A stretch of 64,000 nt of DNA from Deltaproteobacteria bacterium (GCA_016218915.1 JACRCQ010000021.1:62001-126000), one strand, 5' to 3'; counted from the stretch's first letter, positions 50,659 to 59,993 are shown. The notes: generated by a model from the sequence alone, not told the origin. Made by a program: numbers and translations.

Positions 50659-51561
50659 CTACCGGCTGGACTCGGTCCGCTTGCGCCTGCCGGCTGATCT
50701 ATTCTGTTTTGCGTTCTCGTTCTTGAACAGCTTGTCAGCCCGACGAGAGTCATAGCCGAGCGCTTTGTAGGCTGCGATCACGGTCTTGTCGGACGGCTCA
50801 TCGAATGCCGCTCCCACCGCTACATTCATCCGGTCCACGGCAAGCCCGTGCCCGCCCCATGGCATCCGCGAGTAGATGGACGCCTCTCGTTCCTCAACGG
50901 TCTTGTCGGTAGCCAGATCGCGGAGTTCGATCGCCAGCCACACCGCGACGTCCTTTCGCGAGCGCCGATCGTCCGTCGAAGGGAACCGGCCTTCGTAACC
51001 GGACGCCCGACCGCGCGCGGTGACCGCAGCCGCCACACCTCCGTTCTTGATCAAGTCGAGGTCGTGAGCCAAGGCACGCGCACGGGACTGCTCGTTGAAA
51101 TGTGGCGTGCCGATTCCGGGCGGGATCGCCCTCGTGCTCTCGCGCGCCCACTTCCGAAACAAGTCCAAGGCCTTTTCGTCGAATTCGAGGGTCGGATAGG
51201 GATCGAGGTACGCGGGGAGAATCAAGCCTTTTCTGAGGGCTCCGTGGAGCGCATGGCAAATCACCTCCACCGTGCCGCAGTCCTCCGCGTGCTTCCGGTA
51301 CGTCTGAGCGATGGATCTGGCGGTGGGGGTGCCATCACGGTCAAAATCCGCGGCGCACCGTTGATTCGCCTTGCGCACGTAGGCACACCCGTTCACTGCG
51401 CGGCTCAACCCCTGCGCGATGTGCTGCCAAGCCTCCCCGATCGAGGTCGGCAGGTTCTTCCTGATCGATGCAAGGTCGGCCGCAATCTTCGCCGCGATTT
51501 CTTCGCGTTCGGCTTCGTCGGCTCCCTTGCCCGCAGCGTCATCTAACCCCACACTGGTCAT
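50659..51561 (-). CDS. Hypothetical accessory protein, basic C-terminus
   Basis: A 300-residue soluble protein with no recognised family. GAGGAACG lies directly before the ATG at 51561, which is preferred over a start 33 bases earlier. The N-terminus is Ala/Glu/Asp-rich helical text (AEREEIAAKIAADLASIRKN), the centre has conserved-looking DPYPTLEFDEKALDLFRKWA and WLAIELRDLATDKTVEERE, and the C-terminal 30 residues are strongly basic (RRADKLFKNENAKQNRSAGRRKR), which could bind nucleic acid. It ends at a strong terminator and is divergent from the DUF4261 gene with 268 bp between. Confidence 0.7.
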   Translation of the reverse strand: MTSVGLDDAAGKGADEAEREEIAAKIAADLASIRKNLPTSIGEAWQHIAQGLSRAVNGCAYVRKANQRCAADFDRDGTPTARSIAQTYRKHAEDCGTVEVICHALHGALRKGLILPAYLDPYPTLEFDEKALDLFRKWARESTRAIPPGIGTPHFNEQSRARALAHDLDLIKNGGVAAAVTARGRASGYEGRFPSTDDRRSRKDVAVWLAIELRDLATDKTVEEREASIYSRMPWGGHGLAVDRMNVAVGAAFDEPSDKTVIAAYKALGYDSRRADKLFKNENAKQNRSAGRRKRTESSR

Positions 51562-51781
51562 CGTTCGTTCCTCGCGCCCGGTCGTGCTCGCCAAAGTCGC
51601 CGGCGCGCACCTATGTTACCACCTCCCCGCGCTCGCCCCTCGCAGCCCAGGGTCGACCACGCAAGACCCTGCGAGTTTCGGCCTGAGCGACCGCGGTTCA
51701 GCCACGATCGCGCTTACCGCTCCGGGCTTCCGCGCTCGGGCTAACCCTGGGGTCTCGCGAGTTGCACCGCCCGTGAGGCAA

Positions 51782-51811
51782 TTGTGCGCTGCGCGTTCCC
51801 TTTGCTACCCT
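51782..51811 (+). promoter_or_regulatory. Possible promoter of the DUF4261-like gene
   Basis: TTGTGC and TACCCT are 18 bases apart and end 18 bases before the ATG at 51830. Confidence 0.35.
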
Positions 51812-51829
51812 GTCGCGGGACTCGACAGC

Positions 51830-52621
51830 ATGGCGATACTCGACCTCCTGCGGAAAAAGGCACTGCCCGCGCATCCGATCGTTGCCTACGCGCTCCTCGA
51901 CGCCCCTCGTGAGCCTGATGTTGAGGAGATAGCCACTGCGCTCCGCATGGGGGACGCCGGAACAGATGTTGTCGTCCCCTCCGAGGGTGCCGCACGCGGG
52001 CTGACCGTTGCAGGGGAGGGCTTCGCGCTAACCCTCATTCCCATGCCGTTCCCGTGGTCCGACCTCGAAGGTCCTTGTGCGACAGCGTGGTGGTGGCCCG
52101 AAGCAGCGGACGTGCTCCGGTCGGCCAACGCGCATTTGATAGTGGCGGCCACTGGAGCGAGCGGAGATCCCTTCGAGCGCCACCTGCGAGCAACCAGCGT
52201 CGTCGCCGCAGTCATTGCGAGCACGAAGAGCCTCGGCGTCTATTGGGGCGGAGCGGCGACAGTGCATGCAGCCGCCGAGTTCACCGCCCAAGCAGACGCC
52301 GCGTCGCGCGAGCTTCTTCCTTTGCGCCTCTGGGTCGACTTCAGGATCGAACCGCAGGGAAACGATCACTTCCTCTTCGCCACAACGGGGCTCTCCGCGT
52401 TCGGTTTGATGGAGGTGGAGTGCGTAGCCCACGTGGGTAGCCCCGACGAGATCGAACGACTTGATGGAAGGGTTTTCAGTGTCGCGCACTACCTGTGCGA
52501 TCACGGTCCAGTCTTGCTGGATGGGCACACCATCGGAATGTCGGAGGACGAGCACATCCAGATTCGCCACCAAGCGTCGTGCTGGCCGGGCCGCGGCAAG
52601 GTGATTCGCCTCTATCTGTGA
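51830..52621 (+). CDS. DUF4261-like protein
   Basis: A 263-residue soluble protein. The C-terminal 90 residues resemble DUF4261: LLPLRLWVDFRIEPQGNDHF, then TTGLSAFGLMEVECVAH and a GPVLLDGHTIG segment. The N-terminal half has VVPSEGAARGLTVAGEGFAL and IPMPFPW. DUF4261 proteins are often found beside toxins or secretion-linked genes, but no partner is identified here. The function is unknown. The ATG at 51830 is chosen because upstream in-frame text to 51419 is antisense to the divergent gene. Confidence 0.7.
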   Translation: MAILDLLRKKALPAHPIVAYALLDAPREPDVEEIATALRMGDAGTDVVVPSEGAARGLTVAGEGFALTLIPMPFPWSDLEGPCATAWWWPEAADVLRSANAHLIVAATGASGDPFERHLRATSVVAAVIASTKSLGVYWGGAATVHAAAEFTAQADAASRELLPLRLWVDFRIEPQGNDHFLFATTGLSAFGLMEVECVAHVGSPDEIERLDGRVFSVAHYLCDHGPVLLDGHTIGMSEDEHIQIRHQASCWPGRGKVIRLYL

Positions 52622-52763
52622 GGAGCAGCGAGCTTTGACCCGATGAGCATGAGCATCGGAGCCAACCCCGCTGGTCCGCGGAATGGAGTCTCGAATAGTA
52701 AGCGAGTGGGTGACCGCTGAACGGGGCTGAAGGCTCGCCCGAACTGCAGTACGCTTCGGATCG

Positions 52764-53480
52764 ATGCCCTGGTGGTGCGTGCTGTCAGCGAACGGGGAGG
52801 TGCTGCACCGGCATCCGATCGGGCTCGACACGATCGTGGCAGGCATCTCGTGGCACAGGCACGACCCTGCCGCGCCATCCTTCTCGTCCTGGATCCCGCG
52901 GCTGGCGCATCCTGCGCTCACAGTGGTGAATTCGGCAATCGACTGGGCTGGGGACCGGTGGACGAACATGCGCGGCGGACCACCCCCAGATCCGGTCAGC
53001 TTCACGGAATTCACGCGGGGAACTCCGAGGCTGAATGCCTGCGTTATGAATTCCGCCACCCACGGTATCCAGGAGGAGCCGTGGCGAATCAAGGCCAGGA
53101 GAATCTCGGATTCGATTCGGCAGGGAGAGAACACCGTGCGATTCCTGCACCCGAACGACGTGGTCACGCTCTGCATCACCGACGACCCGGCGATGACGAC
53201 GCGCCATCCGGTCCGGGTGCGTGGAGCAATGCCTTTGCGCGACAGCACCGTGGCCATCGAGATCGTGTTCCACACCGGGCAGCCGGACGACGCACTTCGT
53301 GTCGAAGGCCGCTACGGCGCCGCTTCGGTGCACGCTGCAATCGAGGCTCGAGGTGGGAAGAACTGCCGGGTGAACGGTAGCGCATTCGCGGACGTCGACT
53401 CGCGACATCAATCACGGCGCTTCGAGTTCGAGGCTCTGGACTGGCCGCTGGACATCGAGCTTCGCGTTGCAGGGCAATAG
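52764..53480 (+). CDS. Hypothetical protein
   Basis: A 238-residue frame with strong G/C at third positions and no recognised domain. The text contains two His/Trp-rich stretches (GISWHRHDPAAP, WAGDRWTNMRGG) and a C-terminal half with alternating strands (VRVRGAMPLRDSTVAIEIVF, RFEFEALDWPLDIELRV), so an all-beta fold is likely. No Shine-Dalgarno is seen; a TACGCT box ends 9 bases before the ATG. It follows the DUF4261 gene by 142 bp. Confidence 0.6.
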   Translation: MPWWCVLSANGEVLHRHPIGLDTIVAGISWHRHDPAAPSFSSWIPRLAHPALTVVNSAIDWAGDRWTNMRGGPPPDPVSFTEFTRGTPRLNACVMNSATHGIQEEPWRIKARRISDSIRQGENTVRFLHPNDVVTLCITDDPAMTTRHPVRVRGAMPLRDSTVAIEIVFHTGQPDDALRVEGRYGAASVHAAIEARGGKNCRVNGSAFADVDSRHQSRRFEFEALDWPLDIELRVAGQ

Positions 53481-53576
53481 CCGACCTTGGGGCACCCAAC
53501 GCCCCCGACTCAGTGAAGTACACCGCCGATCGCGCGTCGCCTTCGTGCTCCCATCATGGGTGCACGATCATTCCCC

Positions 53577-54311
53577 CTACCTCTCGAACGTCACCACATA
53601 CTGGTACGGCAGCTCCACGGCCAGCTCGCCCGTGTGCTTGAATCCTGCCGTGGTCACCAGCCGGATCGTCTCCGCACGCGTGAGCTTCATCGACGCCGGC
53701 GGCCCTTGCGGAAGATCCCCTTCCTTGAACTCCACCACCACCAGCCTCGCGCCAACGCGCGCCTCCTGGTGCATCCGCGCCAACCACTTCGCCGGATGCT
53801 CCACGTGATGAAGCACGTCGCACAGGAAGATCGTGCTCGCTTCCCCTGACACCGTCGGATCCTCGGGCGTCGCCAGCACCGCCTGCACGTTCCTCGCCCC
53901 CTCGCTCGCTGCCCGCTGCTCCAGATAGCGGACCATCTCCGGCTGGACGTCGGTCGCAATCACACGACCGCGCGGCACCTGTCTCGCCAGACGCATCGAG
54001 AAATACCCAGAGCCGGCACCGATATCCACCACCGTCTCGTCGCCCTTCAGCCCGAGCGCCGCCACGATCGCGTCCGGCTTCTGCCACTGCGCCCGCTCCG
54101 GACGCTCCAGGAACTCGAGGTATTTCTGCGGGCTTTCAAAGGGCTTGTGCGCGTGCCCTGCCATCTTGCCGTGCATCGGGCAATCAATCGGCGGGCTTGA
54201 CGACGCAGTCGCAGGGCCGGATGGCGGCGAGCTTCGACAGGCACCTGTCACAGCCACCAACCCACAGACCCCAACCCGTACCAACGACCTTGCGTGCTGC
54301 GTGAAAATCAC
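53577..54311 (-). CDS. Exported SAM-methyltransferase-fold lipoprotein
   Basis: A 244-residue protein starting with GTG. Residues 1-25 are a lipoprotein-like signal (LVRVGVCGLVAVTGAC), followed by a Ser/Pro linker and MHGKMAGHAHK. The rest is a class I methyltransferase fold: VVDIGAGSGYFSMRLA (motif I), RVIATDVQPEMVRYL (motif II), FLCDVLHHVEHP (motif IV) and RLVVVEFKEGD. The fold should bind S-adenosylmethionine, but SAM is not normally found outside the cytoplasm. Either the signal is not used or the protein has a different role. An ATG start downstream of the signal is not conserved. Confidence 0.8.
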   Translation of the reverse strand: MIFTQHARSLVRVGVCGLVAVTGACRSSPPSGPATASSSPPIDCPMHGKMAGHAHKPFESPQKYLEFLERPERAQWQKPDAIVAALGLKGDETVVDIGAGSGYFSMRLARQVPRGRVIATDVQPEMVRYLEQRAASEGARNVQAVLATPEDPTVSGEASTIFLCDVLHHVEHPAKWLARMHQEARVGARLVVVEFKEGDLPQGPPASMKLTRAETIRLVTTAGFKHTGELAVELPYQYVVTFER

Positions 54312-54585
54312 GCACCTACTGTGCCCTCAGGCGGGCCAGACGGCCATAGATGGCCGCACGATCCGATCACATCCTCGCGTGTGAGCTTCGTTCGGCGATT
54401 CCACTTTGTCCACATAATCGGACGCGGCTCCAAGTAGTTCTCATGCGAACGGGTTGCCGCCTTGCACGGGGTTAATCCCGCGCGGTACAGTTTGAGTAGA
54501 TTCGATCGCGCGCGGTGTCACCCAATCGCGGTGCTCATCCCCGGTGAGATGACCCACGCGAACGATCGAAATTCGCCTGGATTTC

Positions 54586-55419
54586 ATGGCTAGATCGCTG
54601 AGCCCCCCGCGTCCCTCCACAGTGCCGCCTCCCGGCATCCCGCTGGATGATGCCTTTGACGACGAGTCGGGCGTACACGACATCCCGCTGCCCGCCGCGG
54701 TCGACTCGCAAATCCCCACAGAGCCGCCGCCGTCGAGCGACGAGATCCGCCAGGTCTTGTTCAACGGCTTACCAACGCTCGAGCCTGCGGAAGCGTCGAC
54801 CCAACCGCCGGCTGTCAGAGCCCAGCTCCCCACGCTTCGCGACGAGTCGTCGACCTCCCCTGCCCCAGCGGGCGTCGTCGCACAGCTCTGCAAGGCGTCG
54901 GGAGAGCACGTGACCCAGCCAGCTCCGGACTCGGACGCGGCGGTTGAGCTCTACACCGACATGGAGCAGTCCGGCGCGTTGCGCGCTGCTTCGATCCCCA
55001 CATCGCGGCCAGCGGCCAACGAGCCCCCTCCCCTTGCCAATCTGGAGCTGGCAGCAGCTCGTATGAAGGATTGCTTCGGCGAGGGTGATTACCAGGCCTG
55101 TCTTGAGACAGCCGAGCAGATCCTGGCCCGAAACCCCAACGACGAGGGGGCAGGGAGCTACGCACGCACCTGCCGGCGCCTGATAGAGCAGCGACACGCC
55201 GAACGCATCGGCGACCTGTCGGCCATCCCCGTGGTTGCCGTTTCCCAGGAGCAGATGCGCTGGCTTGCGCTCGATCACCGCGAAGGCTTCCTCCTGTCTC
55301 TGATCGACGGTCACACGTCGATCGAGGATCTGTGCGACATCGCCGGCATGAGCCGCGTCGACGTCCTGAAGACCATCGCCGGGCTCATCGACGCAGAAGT
55401 CTTGCGCCTCGACGCCTAG
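54586..55419 (+). CDS. Pro-rich regulatory-type protein with winged-helix-like C-terminus
   Basis: A 277-residue protein. The first 140 residues are Pro/Ser/Asp-rich and disordered. Residues about 145-195 form a TPR-like pair (LELAAARMKDCFGEGDYQACLETAEQILARNPND). The C-terminal 60 residues (DHREGFLLSLIDGHTSIEDLCDIAGMSRVDVLKTIAGLIDAEVLRL) resemble the small winged helix common at the ends of myxobacterial regulators. It probably binds proteins or DNA. It lies 12 bp before the ybaK-like gene. The 274-bp gap upstream has no gene. Confidence 0.7.
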   Translation: MARSLSPPRPSTVPPPGIPLDDAFDDESGVHDIPLPAAVDSQIPTEPPPSSDEIRQVLFNGLPTLEPAEASTQPPAVRAQLPTLRDESSTSPAPAGVVAQLCKASGEHVTQPAPDSDAAVELYTDMEQSGALRAASIPTSRPAANEPPPLANLELAAARMKDCFGEGDYQACLETAEQILARNPNDEGAGSYARTCRRLIEQRHAERIGDLSAIPVVAVSQEQMRWLALDHREGFLLSLIDGHTSIEDLCDIAGMSRVDVLKTIAGLIDAEVLRLDA

Positions 55420-55431
55420 ACTCTCAGCGCC

Positions 55432-55908
55432 ATGAAGACGAATGCGAGCCGGCTGCTCGAGAAGATGGCGATCGCCTTCGAGCTTCGCGACTACGAGGTC
55501 GATCCCGAGGATCTCTCCGCTGAGAGCGTCGCTCGCAAGGTCGCCATGCCTGCGTCGCAAGTGTTCAAGACCCTGGTGGCTCGGGGCGATCGCAACGGCG
55601 TCTGCCTGGCCGTGATCCCAGGCGACACCGAGCTCGACCTCAAAGCGCTCGCGCGGCTCAGCGGGGATCGCAAGGTCGATCTGGTCCCGCTCAAGGACGT
55701 CCAGCCTCTCACCGGCTACATCCGTGGCGGCGTCACAGCCCTGGCGTGCAAGAAGGACTACCCGGTCTTCGTCGACGAGAGCATGGACCTGTTCGATCGC
55801 ATCTCGGTGTCTGCGGGCACGCGCGGCACGCAGATCCTGATCGCCCCCGCGGACTACGTGCGAGCCGTCCGGGCCAAGAGCGGCCCGATCTCCCGTCCGA
55901 AGTCCTGA
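55432..55908 (+). CDS. ybaK: Cys-tRNA(Pro)/Cys-tRNA(Cys) deacylase YbaK
   Basis: A 158-residue protein with the YbaK/EbsC layout: KTNASRLLEKMAIAF at the N-terminus, the catalytic Lys46 in VFKTLV, GVCLAVIPGDTELDLKALA, and GYIRGGVTALA in place of the usual GYxRGGxSPxG. It removes cysteine wrongly attached to tRNA-Pro. A TAGACT box ends 9 bases before the ATG. It follows the Pro-rich protein gene by 12 bp on the same strand. Confidence 0.93.
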   Translation: MKTNASRLLEKMAIAFELRDYEVDPEDLSAESVARKVAMPASQVFKTLVARGDRNGVCLAVIPGDTELDLKALARLSGDRKVDLVPLKDVQPLTGYIRGGVTALACKKDYPVFVDESMDLFDRISVSAGTRGTQILIAPADYVRAVRAKSGPISRPKS

Positions 55909-55992
55909 AGTTCGCGACCAAGCGATGATGATGCCGGTCGGGCCTGAAGTGGGATCGCAGGTTGCCCAATCGATCGTCCAGCGATTGCCGCT

Positions 55993-56020
55993 GGAGCCTG
56001 CAGCCTGGAGCCTGAAGCCC
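55993..56020. repeat. GCCTGxA-type degenerate repeat
   Basis: GAGCCTGCAGCCTGGAGCCT followed by GAAGCC gives three 7-bp units (GCCTGCA, GCCTGGA, GCCTGAA), 11 bases before the end of the sigma-54 regulator. Same vocabulary as the clusters near 19.3-19.4 kb. Confidence 0.5.
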
Positions 56021-56030
56021 CCACAAACGC

Positions 56031-57509
56031 CTACTCCGACGGATCCTCGCGCTCCGAAAGCGCACGCGCCAACGTGTTCCTTCCCACGCGCAGCGACTTC
56101 GCTGCCCGCGTCTTGTTCCCCTCGCACGCCTGCAGCGTGGCATCGATGTACTTGCGCGTCGCCTCTGCGAGCGACAGCCCGATCGCGAGCCGTACTTCCC
56201 CTGCCGACGCTGCGCCGCCGGCTCTGGGACGCTTGGCGCTCGGAAGCAGCGCTGGCGTGATCCTGGCGTCGGTCGATAGCACCACAGCGCTCTCGATCCA
56301 GTGCTCGAGCTCGCGCACGTTGCCTGGCCAGTCGTGGGATCGGAGGATCGCCATGGCCGACGGCTCGATCACGGTCGGCGGACGCCCGTGGCGACGTGCG
56401 TGCTCGACTGCGAAGTAGTTGGCGAGCTGCTCGATCTCGTCCGTGCCCCGCTCCCGGAGCGGAGGGATTTCGATCTCGATCACGCGCACCCGGTAGTACA
56501 GGTCCTCGCGGAAGGTCCCCTTGGCAACAGCGCCCTCGAGGTCGCGGTGCGTGGCACACAGGATGCGCACGTCGGCGGTCAGCTCCTGCCGCCCCCCCAC
56601 GCGCTCGAAGCGTCGATCCTGCAGGAACCGGAGCAGCTTGCCCTGCATTTCCGGCGGAAAGTCCCCTATCTCGTCGAGCAGCAGCGTGCCGCCCCCGGCA
56701 ACCTCCACGCGTCCAGGTACCCGGCGATCCGCGCCGGTGAACGCGCCCCGCTCGTGGCCGAACAGCTCGCTCTCCACCAGCTGCGCAGGCAAGGTCGTGC
56801 AATCCACGGTCACGAACGGGCCGGATTGCCGCAGCGAATTGACGTGGATCGCGCGTGCGAGCAGGCCCTTTCCTGTGCCGGTCTCGCCGCGGAGCAGCAC
56901 GGTCGCATCGGATCGCGCAGCCAGCGCGATGCGTTCGTAGACCGCCTTGAGCGCCGGGCTACGCCCGATCACGTGGTTGAACGGGCCGCGCAGCACCAGC
57001 CCGGGCCCTGCCTCGTCCGCAGCCCGCAGCGTGGTCAGCGACAGCGCTCTTCCGAGCTGCATCGCCAGCGCCACCAGGTACCGCTCGTCCTCGTCGTCGA
57101 ACACCCCTTCCTTGCGATTCAGAAGCTGGATCACCCCGCGAACCGGCGCACGCGCGTCCTCGCGGATCGGAGCTGCCAGCATCGAGCGCGTGGTGTACCC
57201 GGTCACCTTGTCCGCGCTCGGATCGAAACGCGGATCGCGCGAGGCATCCTCCAGCCGCAGCACTTCACCGGTGCGAGCCACGATGCCGGCAACCCCCTTG
57301 CCTGCGGGTTGGCGCAGCTGCGGCACTTCAGGGAGCAAGGCCACGCGCGTCACCAGGTCGCCGCGCTCGGCATCGATCAACCAGACCGTGGCGCGGTCTG
57401 CCTGGAGCGCTTCGGCGACCCGTTCGCAGGCCATCGACAGCATGGCATCGAGGTCCACCTCGCGCGCGAGCAGCGTGGCCAGATCGACGAGCAGGGACAA
57501 TCGGCTCAT
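56031..57509 (-). CDS. GAF-AAA-Fis sigma-54-dependent regulator
   Basis: A 492-residue enhancer-binding protein. Residues about 1-165 are a GAF sensory domain (RATVWLIDAERGDLVTRVAL, GKGVAGIVARTGEVL). The AAA+ core is complete: Walker A GETGTGKG, the GAFTGA loop (ERGAFTGADRR) that contacts sigma-54, Walker B LLLDEIGD, and GNVRELEHWI. The C-terminal Fis-type helix-turn-helix has KTRAAKSLRVGRNTLARAL. It should activate sigma-54 promoters in response to a small ligand. No response-regulator receiver is present. Confidence 0.95.
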   Translation of the reverse strand: MSRLSLLVDLATLLAREVDLDAMLSMACERVAEALQADRATVWLIDAERGDLVTRVALLPEVPQLRQPAGKGVAGIVARTGEVLRLEDASRDPRFDPSADKVTGYTTRSMLAAPIREDARAPVRGVIQLLNRKEGVFDDEDERYLVALAMQLGRALSLTTLRAADEAGPGLVLRGPFNHVIGRSPALKAVYERIALAARSDATVLLRGETGTGKGLLARAIHVNSLRQSGPFVTVDCTTLPAQLVESELFGHERGAFTGADRRVPGRVEVAGGGTLLLDEIGDFPPEMQGKLLRFLQDRRFERVGGRQELTADVRILCATHRDLEGAVAKGTFREDLYYRVRVIEIEIPPLRERGTDEIEQLANYFAVEHARRHGRPPTVIEPSAMAILRSHDWPGNVRELEHWIESAVVLSTDARITPALLPSAKRPRAGGAASAGEVRLAIGLSLAEATRKYIDATLQACEGNKTRAAKSLRVGRNTLARALSEREDPSE

Positions 57510-57546
57510 GGCAGCGACAGCATAGCCGCCCTGGCTCCCCGAAGCA

Positions 57547-58086
57547 TCAGAGCTTGGGACACTCGGCAGGCAGAGTCTTTCCGATCCCGTAATCGCAGGT
57601 GAACTGCCTGCGCTTCACCAGCCCGCCACCCTCGATGTCGTACTCCGTCGCGATGTGCGTGGTGCCGCTTCTCCCCCACGTGCGAAGGGAAGGTGGAGTC
57701 GACTGCGTAGAAGGAGCCACGTCGATCCAGGCGCCATGCACGCTGCCGAGCTTGCGCAGACACCCGGCCTGGCCGCTGTACACGTCGTAGGTGCACCCTC
57801 CGGAGCCGCAATCGTCGAGCGGACAGTGCGACAGCTCCAGCCCCAGATTGCCAGCCGCAGGAAGCTTGTCCACCTGCCGCGCGCCTGTGCGACACGCCTG
57901 CGAAGCGAGCTGCTCGTGCGTGGAGCACGCCGGAGCTGCGCTCGCCGAAGGCACGGCAGGGGCGCTGGCCGCATCTGCAACCACTTCGGCCGAAGGGCGG
58001 GAGCAGGAGCCAGTCGCGACGAAGATCGCTGCGGCAACCACGCTGGCCGCCCATTTCCCATGCCGCGCTCTTGTTGCCTGGCTCAT
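57547..58086 (-). CDS. Hypothetical Cys-rich lipoprotein
   Basis: A 179-residue protein with a lipoprotein signal (FVATGSCS) and AAGGA before the ATG. Ala/Ser/Pro-rich text leads to a compact region with eight cysteines (CSTHEQLASQAC, CPLDDCGSGGC, GQAGCLRKLG, FTCDYGIG, PAECPKL) and a WIDVAPS strand. No family is known. It is divergent from the ABC transporter operon with 99 bp between. The frame extends to 58833 in coordinates of the ABC gene but that part is antisense to it. Confidence 0.75.
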   Translation of the reverse strand: MSQATRARHGKWAASVVAAAIFVATGSCSRPSAEVVADAASAPAVPSASAAPACSTHEQLASQACRTGARQVDKLPAAGNLGLELSHCPLDDCGSGGCTYDVYSGQAGCLRKLGSVHGAWIDVAPSTQSTPPSLRTWGRSGTTHIATEYDIEGGGLVKRRQFTCDYGIGKTLPAECPKL

Positions 58087-58185
58087 GCGAGTCCTTGCTC
58101 CGTTTCGAGCTGTCGTAGCGCCGGTCTGCCCGGAGTTCCAACTATCTCCTGCCCCCGGTTGCGATTGCCCGGGCAAGTGACCAAC

Positions 58186-59190
58186 ATGCTCCCGATGATT
58201 TCGGTCAGCGACCTGCACAAGCACTACAGGGTGCACAACCGCCCCCCGGGCGTCATGGCAGCTCTGAAGTCGCTCGTGCATCGCGACTACAAGGAAGTCA
58301 GGGCGGTCGACGGAATCACCTTCTCCGTGGAGCCGGGCGAGCGCGTCGGCTTCCTGGGTCCCAACGGCGCCGGCAAGACCACCACGCTCAAGGTCCTGTC
58401 CGGCCTGCTTCACCCGACCCGCGGCCAGGTCCGCGTCGGCGGCTTCACGCCCAAGGATCGCCGCGATGCCTTCCTGTCCACGATCACCCTGGTGATGGGC
58501 CAGAAGCAGCAGCTCATGTGGGATCTGCCGCCGTCCGAGACCTTCGAGCTCAACCGCGGCATCTACGACATCTCCCGCTCCCGATTCAACGAAACGATCG
58601 CAGAGCTTTCGAGCTGGCTGGAGCTGGGCAGCCTCGTGAGCAAGCCCACCCGTCAGCTCTCGCTCGGCGAGCGCATGAAGTGCGAGCTCGCTGCAGCCTT
58701 GATTCATCGTCCTTCCGTGCTGTTCCTCGATGAGCCCACCATCGGCCTCGACGTGTCCATGCAGTCCACGATCCGTGCGTTCATCAAGCAGTACAACGAG
58801 CGCTACGGCGCCACGCTGATCCTGACCAGCCACTACATGGACGACGTGACGGCGCTATGTCCGCGCGTGGTGGTGGTCGATCGGGGCAAGCTGTCGTACG
58901 ACGGCGGGCTCGAGGAGCTGGTAACCCGCATACGCCCGGAGAAGCGCGTGATGCTGCGTCTGGACCGAGACGTCGACGCTTCGGCCTGGGAGGGATTCGG
59001 CAAGGTGGTGTCGACCGAAGGCCGCAGCGTGGTGCTGCAGGTGCCCAACGAGCAGGCGAGCGCGATCATCACGCGCGCGCTCGACGCGTTTCCGGTGGAG
59101 GATCTGACGATCGAGAACGCCCCGCTCGAGGAGGTGATGAGCGAGCTGTTCTCGCGCAGCCGCGCTGCCGCCGAGGAGGGCGACACGTGA
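58186..59190 (+). CDS. ABC-2 transporter ATPase
   Basis: A 334-residue ATPase with Walker A GPNGAGKTT, Q-loop near LVMGQKQQ, signature LSLGERMK, Walker B VLFLDEPTIGLD and H-loop LTSHYMDD. The C-terminal extension (about 235-334) is typical of the COG4586 drug/lipid exporter group. It powers export with the two permeases that follow. Its last codon overlaps the next gene as GTGA. Start at 58186 (MLPMIS) or 58195 is possible. Confidence 0.93.
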   Translation: MLPMISVSDLHKHYRVHNRPPGVMAALKSLVHRDYKEVRAVDGITFSVEPGERVGFLGPNGAGKTTTLKVLSGLLHPTRGQVRVGGFTPKDRRDAFLSTITLVMGQKQQLMWDLPPSETFELNRGIYDISRSRFNETIAELSSWLELGSLVSKPTRQLSLGERMKCELAAALIHRPSVLFLDEPTIGLDVSMQSTIRAFIKQYNERYGATLILTSHYMDDVTALCPRVVVVDRGKLSYDGGLEELVTRIRPEKRVMLRLDRDVDASAWEGFGKVVSTEGRSVVLQVPNEQASAIITRALDAFPVEDLTIENAPLEEVMSELFSRSRAAAEEGDT

Positions 59191-59990
59191 GCCTGCGCAA
59201 CACCGTGCGCGCGATGCCGGTGATCCTCAAGGTGAGCTTCTCCGAGGCGCTGGCCTATCGCGCCGAGTTCATGATCTGGGTGCTGACCACCACCATGCCC
59301 CTGATCATGCTGGCGCTCTGGAGCGCCGTGGCGAGCGAAGCGCCGGTAGGACGCTTCGGGCAGACGCAGTTCACCGCCTACTTCCTCTCGACCTTCATCG
59401 TCCGCCAGCTCACCTCGTCGTGGGCCGCATGGCAGATGAACTACGAGGTCCGCCATGGCGTGATGTCCATGCGCCTGCTCAAGCCGATCCATCCCCTGTG
59501 GTCCTACGCCGCCGAGCACTGGGCCGCGCTGCCCATGCGGCTGGTCGTTGCCATTCCCATGGCCGCCATCGCGCTCGCCGTCGTTGGAGCGCGCCAGCTG
59601 CCGTCGGATCCGGCGATTTGGGGGATCTGGTGCGCATCCATGGCAGGCGCCTGGCTCATCGGCTTCCTCACCGGTGTCACCGTGGGGTGCCTGAGCTTCC
59701 ACCTCGAGAGCAGCGTCAAGGTCATGGACGTCTGGTTCGCCCTGTTCTTCATGGCGAGCGGCTACCTGTTTCCCATCGTGCTGCTCCCGTCTGCCATCCG
59801 TCATGTGGTGGATTGGCTCCCGTTCCGCTACCAGCTCGGGCTTCCCGTGGAGATCATGACCGGCGCCTACGATCGCGCAGGCGCTCTGTGGATGGTCGCC
59901 AGGCAATGGGGGTTCGTGCTGCTGCTGCTCGGTCTTGCGACCATCGCCTGGCGCACAGGGATCAAACGTTTCGAGGCGTACGGGGGCTAG
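59187..59990 (+). CDS. ABC-2 transporter permease 1
   Basis: A 267-residue membrane protein beginning at a GTG that overlaps the ATPase stop. About six hydrophobic segments are visible (MIWVLTTTMPLIMLALW, LVVAIPMAAIALAVV, LIGFLTGVTVGCLSFHL, ALFFMASGYLFPIVLL, WGFVLLLLGLATIAW). The layout matches COG4587. It forms the channel with the next gene. Confidence 0.9.
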   Translation: MSLRNTVRAMPVILKVSFSEALAYRAEFMIWVLTTTMPLIMLALWSAVASEAPVGRFGQTQFTAYFLSTFIVRQLTSSWAAWQMNYEVRHGVMSMRLLKPIHPLWSYAAEHWAALPMRLVVAIPMAAIALAVVGARQLPSDPAIWGIWCASMAGAWLIGFLTGVTVGCLSFHLESSVKVMDVWFALFFMASGYLFPIVLLPSAIRHVVDWLPFRYQLGLPVEIMTGAYDRAGALWMVARQWGFVLLLLGLATIAWRTGIKRFEAYGG

Positions 59991-59993
59991 GCC

